Assembly (NCBI GenBank): GCA_038380435.1
Contig: JAWZYU010000034.1
Location: 20,563,404 to 20,627,403, forward strand
From: Ryuthela nishihirai
Taxonomy: Eukaryota; Arthropoda; Arachnida; Araneae; Heptathelidae
Reading direction: 5' to 3'
DNA: 64,000 nucleotides
Shown here: positions 59,195 to 64,000 of the stretch, piece after piece
How the letters are laid out: each line of letters starts with the position of its first letter
How positions within the stretch are numbered: the stretch's first letter is position 1
Translations under genes and position numbers: made by a program
The notes under the pieces: model-generated
Seen by the model: the letters and a program-made list of their open reading frames with translations, nothing else
Told to the model about the DNA's origin: nothing
Databases searched by the model: none

Positions 59195-59913
59195 CTGCAA
59201 AATAATTTTTTTTGCTTAACACAAAAAGAGTAATAAAGACTAATAATTAATAGTTTTGAGAAAAAAAAATAAAAAATATGTTATTAGTAATATACAAGAA
59301 AATTTAAAACTTCTTATTCTTTTTTCCAGTCCAAAAAGTTAATACCACAATATTTTGCAAAGGTAATTTTTTTCTTTCTGAACACTCTTGTCAATGAATT
59401 AGATTAAGAAAAGAACTTTAAAAACTTGGTGATTCTCACAACAGCAAAATTACAACATTTAACTAGAACCAGTTTAAACCAGAACTATTAACAACAAACT
59501 TTTCCTTAAAGTTTCAAAAATCTGAAAATTAACAAAAAACTTATTTTTAAAATTGGAAGATTTTGGAAGTAATTATAAAATAAATACCTCCATTCTTTTT
59601 CTTTTTGTTTTATTTCTTTTCTTCCTTAAACCTATTTTAATATTCCTAGAATTATTTTTTTTATCATTAATATCATTTATCCCAGCGTTCTATGCATCTT
59701 TCCTGCTCTTCAAATTGAAACTATAAGTAATAAGAGAGTTCTTAACCAGACAAGGCCAGAGCTTGTTATTGGGAAGCTGCTAGCAGTGTCATGGTATAAG
59801 AGCAGGTGCCATAGTTTAATTGTTCACATGTGCTGTCAAGTGGCTACATAATGGACTGTTTACAGCGAATGTTATTGGATTACACATTGGAGAATGTCAC
59901 CATGCATCCAGTT

Positions 59914-60133
59914 AGTAATAAATTATCACAGAAAAAGTCTTGTAGACAAGTAATACTTGAAAAATTGAGTTAAAAAAAAAATGGTTGTTTTGAAAAGGAT
60001 TCGAATCCAGGTCTCCCAGAAGGATTGCCGGGGGTCTTAACTGCTAGACCATCAAGGAACTAACCATCCCTTCAACTAAGTGACATATACATCTTCCTGT
60101 TGAGTCACCAGTGGCACCATCTATTATCAGGAG
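59914..60133 (-). repeat. SINE family D copy 1 (uninterrupted)
   Basis: Minus strand: A box TGGTCTAGCAGTTAAGA, B box GGATTCGAATCC, and a body shared with copy 2 (AATAAATTATCACAG, AAGTCTTGTAGACAAG, GACATATACATCTTCC, GAGTCACCAGTGGCACCA). It preserves the sequence that the Tc1 insertion splits in copy 2. Confidence 0.88.
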
Positions 60134-60231
60134 TTTGGCAGCCAAGCCACCACATTTTGATGGTAGTAATATTTTCATTCATGTTCACAGCATTATATAC
60201 TATTCAGTAATAAAAGCATTATAAACTATTC

Positions 60232-61674
60232 AGTAATAAATTATCACAGGAAAAGTCCTGTAGACAAGGAACACTTGAAAAATTGAGTTGAAAAAATTGG
60301 TTGTCCCTGGTTGGAATTTGAACCCAGGTCTCCCAGAAGCATGCCAGACATCTCAACTGCTAGACCATCAAAGAACTAACCATCCCTTCAACTAAGTGAC
60401 ATACACCAAAGAGCCAAAACATTATGCCAGCACATCTTTATGAAAATCAAAGCAACTATCGGTAAATGACAGCAAGTGTGAAGGTCTTGAAATGGTATTA
60501 ATAACATTTCATGATCGTTAATCAGTACTGTAAATCAGTGCCATCTGAAGAACAAGAATAACTGTTAATCAGTGCTATTCTTGTTCTTCAGATGGGAAAG
60601 GCAGTGGACTTAAGCGAGTTGGAAAAGGCCAAATTGTAATGGCGAGACGACTGGGTCAGAGCATTTCCGAGATGGTAAGGCTTGTGGGGTGCTCATGGTC
60701 AGTTGTGGTTAGTACTTTCAAAATGTGGTCTGAGGAGAAAAAAACCATGAACTGCCAGCAAGGTATGGGCCGACCACGGCTCATTGTTGCTAGAGGTGAG
60801 CAAATCATAGGCCTGTGGAAGGCTTAAGCTCTTTTTCACTGTATGGTACAAGTCAACAGAAGAGATACTGTGGTGCATCATAATTTGAATGCTGGTGATG
60901 GGAGTAATGTGTCACAGCACACAATACATTGAAACCTGCTGAAAATGGGGCTGCATAGCCACAGGCTGCTCTGAGTGCCCATGTTAACCTCAGTTCACTG
61001 TCGAAAGTGACTACAATGGGAATGCGAGCATCAAAACTAGACCTCGAATGATTGGAAGAAGGTCATCTGGTCTGACGAAGTATTGGCACCAGGATGCACC
61101 GTGGGATGAAAACAAGCCTGTGGAGGAAGTGTAATGCTTTGGGCAATGTTCTGCTGGGAAACCTTTAGTCTAGCCTTTCATGTGCAGGAAACTATGACAT
61201 CTACCATCTATCTAAACATCATTGCAGACCATGTACATCCTTTCATGGCAACGGTATATCCCTTTAGTAGTGCCTTCTTTCAGCAGGATAATGCACCATG
61301 CCACACTGCCCGGATTGTTTGAAAATGGTTTGTGGAACATGAGGAAGATTTCCAGGTATTGTCCTGGTCTCCAAATTCCCCAGATATCAATCCAATCAAG
61401 CATCTGTGGTTTGTGTTGGAACAGCATATCCAATCTGCAGTGGCTCGGCCATGTAACTTACAAAAGTTAAAGGATCTGCTGGTAACATGTTGGTACCAGA
61501 TACCACAAGACACCTTTAATATCTTGTAGCATCCATGCTTTGCTAGGTAAGAGCTGTTTTGGTGGCACATGGAGGACCAACATCATATTAGGCAGATGTT
61601 TGGTCATAATGTTTTGGATCTTCAGTGTATATGTCTTCCCATTGAGTCACCAGTAGCACCATTTATTATCAGGA
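60232..61674 (-). repeat. SINE family D copy 2, split by a Tc1 element
   Basis: The parts 60,232-60,403 and 61,628-61,674 join into one copy that is collinear with copy 1. The head and B box lie at about 60,310-60,370. The break is at the dinucleotide TA. Confidence 0.88.
60404..61627 (+). mobile_element. Tc1-like transposon inserted in a SINE, 1,224 bp with both ends
   Basis: Inverted ends CACCAAAGAGCCAAAACATT and, from the right, CACTGAAGATCCAAAACATT; TA on both sides. The transposase starts at ATG 60,592 and reads MGKAVDLSELEKGQIVMARR, LGQSISEMVRLVGCSWSVVV, GMGRPRLIVARGEQI. Then, after frameshifts, come VIWSDEVLAPGC (first catalytic region), AFFQQDNAPCHTARIV (second) and SWSPNSPDINPIKHLWFVLE (third, NPIEHLW type). 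Stops at about 60,826 and 61,320 show it is dead. A hairpin (60,542-60,596) overlaps the start codon. Confidence 0.93.
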
Positions 61675-61679
61675 GATTA

Positions 61680-62760
61680 TCATTCCAGTTAGGACAACCA
61701 TTTTTTTTTTCAATCCAGTCAGTATTTATACTTTTATATTTAAACCTTCGTTTCTGTAGATTTATTTATGTAAATTATTGATCTTTCAGTCAGCTGATCT
61801 ATTGATCTTTTGGAGTTATGCTATATCAGAAGGCCAGTTTTGTTTTTTTTTGGCAGACTTTTTTTAATATTGCACTAGGTTACATGTTAATTTTTCTTTT
61901 ATTATTTCTTTGTTTTCAAGTAAAAATCTTTGATCTTGTATTGTTTTCTGAAAATGAATGAGATCTTGGTAGAAGCAAAAAGGACTTCTGTGGCACAGAA
62001 ATCAGTCATATGAGGGGGCAATTTTGGCAAGGGTTTACTCACTAAGGACATCTTATCCCCCCCCCCTGGTGAAACTCACTTAAAAAATATAAGTTTCTAA
62101 GAAAAGTGTCCCCCCTCCCCCCAGTATCTTGGCTGTGTCACTCTGATGACATACTTTCTTTTTTTGCTGCTTCGGTGCATTAACTTTTTAGCACTTAGCC
62201 AAGATCCCCAAAATTAAACACTCAAAGCAAAAAGATTAATAATATTTAGTAAAAAAAAGTAGCCAAGAAAGTGTTCCTCCATTTCATAAACAGGGCAGAA
62301 AATCCTACTAATAAAAGCAATCCAAATCACCTTGTATAACGCTGGTCTGTCATTTAAAATACACCATACTGAAAAGAATCATTAAAAGAAATAAAAACCA
62401 CGTTTCAGGTAAATATTACATTATTCAGGAAGAAATTTACTTTCGATTAAGATATGAGTAATTTTCTTGTTTGAAGTAAATTTTCTTTCTGTTATTCAGA
62501 AATAAATGGTCTTTTTATTCATATGCATTATAATTATTTCTGGAATTATAATTATCACTGGAATTTCTGCTGAGAAGCAGAGCTGCACCTTGCCTTAAAA
62601 AATAAAATTAAGATAAATTTTGAGTATCTGATTCTCATTGTTTATCTGGTCTCTTGCAAGCTCAAAATGTCCAAGTTACAATATTGGATTCCTGTGTGAG
62701 GATATCCTGAGAACAGTCTTTGTTAAAGGTTCTCATATTTCAGGTATCTGGGGGGAAAAA
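61680..62760. other. Intron or upstream sequence, mostly unassigned
   Basis: 62,405-62,560 (TTACATTATTCAGGAAGAAA and on) is related to 45,245-45,300 of the piggyBac-like family. C-runs at 62,058 and 62,108. The missing 5' exon(s) of UTP6 were looked for on the minus strand here and not found. Confidence 0.4.
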
Positions 62761-62989
62761 ATGGTTAGTGGGATTTTAAAGAAATGAAGTTTATCAAATC
62801 CTTAATTGCAGATGTGGAGTGTTGAAGTTCTTCACTTCTTGAAGAAGTATTCCCCATCTTCAAGAAGCTGAAGCCACCATGTTAGAAGAACTTAGACAAT
62901 CAATGGAGTTCTTTACCATCAGGAACTATTAGTGTCTTTTAAGCACCAGCAAGCCAATGTTTCAGACATGTTATTCCAGTTTAGGATTA

Positions 62990-63100
62990 GAGATGCTAGA
63001 ATCAATTTCAAATGTTCAGACAATAGTGATGGCTTCTGATCAGGATCATGGCAGTTGATATCCTGTGTATCTGTTCAGTGGGGCCAGTGGTTCACAAACA
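62990..63100 (+). repeat. Unclassified interspersed repeat, copy 2
   Basis: GTGATGGCTTCTGATCAGGA and the following TATCCTGTGTATCTGTTCAG match the minus strand of 16,150-16,225. The similarity may extend from about 62,780 to 63,240. Confidence 0.5.
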
Positions 63101-63247
63101 AGCAGAAAATATAGCAGAAGACTCTTTTTCAACAGAAGCCTATCAATGTATACAGCACATAATTCAATATCAAAATCCTGGCAGTTGGGTTGATTTAGGT
63201 GGTGTGTATTGAGACTATGTCAAAGTGACCACTCCTGAGCAAGAATG

Positions 63248-63277
<30 letters not shown>
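63248..63277 (+). repeat. Poly-A tract (30 A)
   Basis: Uninterrupted A run. It could be the tail of a plus-strand retrotransposed sequence ending here, perhaps the unclassified repeat just upstream. Confidence 0.85.
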
Positions 63278-63279
<2 letters not shown>

Positions 63280-63314
63280 GTGTGGCAGCTCTTCCCTTCA
63301 ATGCCTTTCAAAGG

Positions 63315-63696
63315 GTTGGGTTGCTTTACCTCTGAGTGACACTTTTTTGCACACAATAGGCTAAATGGCCATGTCACAAAGACCACGAAAGCTCAGAGAA
63401 GGTTGGGGGAGGCGATCCACTGGAATAGCTGTTTGGAGACAGGTGGTAGCCCTCCATCAGGGTCATCCAGAGTGTTCTTTAACATGCACAGAGTTTGGTT
63501 TTCCCACACATGGGGCCATGGCTTAACATCCCATCCGACAGCAGCAGCCTTTCCAAGCCCATTGGTACTACCCTACTGAGCATGGGCAGGGTGGGGAGTT
63601 TTGCAGAGATAAATCTCAACGCTGACCCAACTGGGACTAGAACCTGGGAACTGCAGATTGCGAGTCTAGCTTCCTACCAACTGAGCCCCCCACCCC
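63315..63696 (-). repeat. SINE family A, full-length copy
   Basis: TTGGGTTGCTTTACCTCTGA tail, core, and a head ending GGGGGGCTCAGTTGGTAGGA in minus. The B box is GGTTCTAGTCCC. Confidence 0.9.
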
Positions 63697-64000
63697 TTCA
63701 GCCTGAAAGGTACTAAAATGGCTTACATAAGAACGATCATTAAATTTTTATCACTATGCCTTGCCAGTTCTATGAATAATCACAAAAGGCAAAAGAATAA
63801 TTCACAGCTCTTCTCCAAGTTACACCTAGCTACCATTCATAAGTCATTAAAAAATTTTTTTTTACAATTTTTATTATATTACTGTGCACAATTATATGCT
63901 CTGTTTTCGAATAACATGACTTATTTCTATTTGTTAGTTACTTATGAATATCTAAAGAACAGCTTTTGTTTAACTTAAAAACAATTGAAAAATACCCTAG

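Noticed and set aside
59577..59640. Possible upstream UTP6 exon on the minus strand ending at a GT (basic residues KRKRME)
   Set aside because: Low-complexity Lys/Arg stretch with no similarity to the expected YxxYExxLLxLI segment.

Overview
The window is nuclear DNA of an animal: AT-rich, non-coding over about 97% of its length, with GT-AG introns of 0.15 to 7 kb, and crowded with decayed transposons and tRNA-derived SINEs. The protein sequence and the repeat types (Tc1, mariner, hAT, Tigger, piggyBac-like, non-LTR LINEs, a SINE with a Deu-like central block) fit an intron-rich invertebrate. A chelicerate is possible, but I cannot name the species. I see no bacterial, phage, organellar or CRISPR sequence and no operon.

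One host gene is recognisable. The minus strand carries 17 consecutive coding exons (59,194 down to 3,837) of UTP6, a HAT-repeat protein of the UTP-B part of the small-subunit processome, which works on pre-rRNA in the nucleolus. The exons are 33 to 186 bp long (1,414 coding bases, about 471 residues). They join in frame without a stop at GT-AG sites and cover roughly residues 70 to 545 of the about 597-residue human protein. The first exon(s) and the C-terminal exon(s) were not found, so the gene probably runs out of the window on both sides.

The introns hold the rest. (1) SINE family A, about 17 copies in both orientations, with a tRNA-like head, a conserved core and a tail ending in CAACCC-type repeats. 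(2) SINE families B, C and D with other tRNA-like heads. (3) Tc1/mariner relics: a mariner at 4.7-6.0 kb and Tc1-like copies at 8.5-9.9, 31.3-31.9, 33.6-34.5, 55.97-56.83 and 60.4-61.6 kb, plus a degenerate relative at 51.5-52.6 kb. (4) A Tigger/pogo element (38.7-41.5 kb) whose transposase is split by a SINE. (5) A complete 983-bp piggyBac-like element between TTAA sites (44,987-45,969), with relatives elsewhere. (6) Small hAT elements, some with 8-bp target duplications. (7) Two LINE relics (1.3-2.1 kb minus, 17.4-18.9 kb plus). (8) Several inverted repeats, chiefly a 1.44-kb near-perfect palindrome (2,239-3,681).

No new multi-gene system is visible. The points most worth a second look are the palindrome, the nested foldback around a Tc1 copy at 9.2-10.6 kb, the TTAA-flanked family, an element insertion for which the window itself supplies the empty site, and inverted repeat pairs that bracket UTP6 exons.
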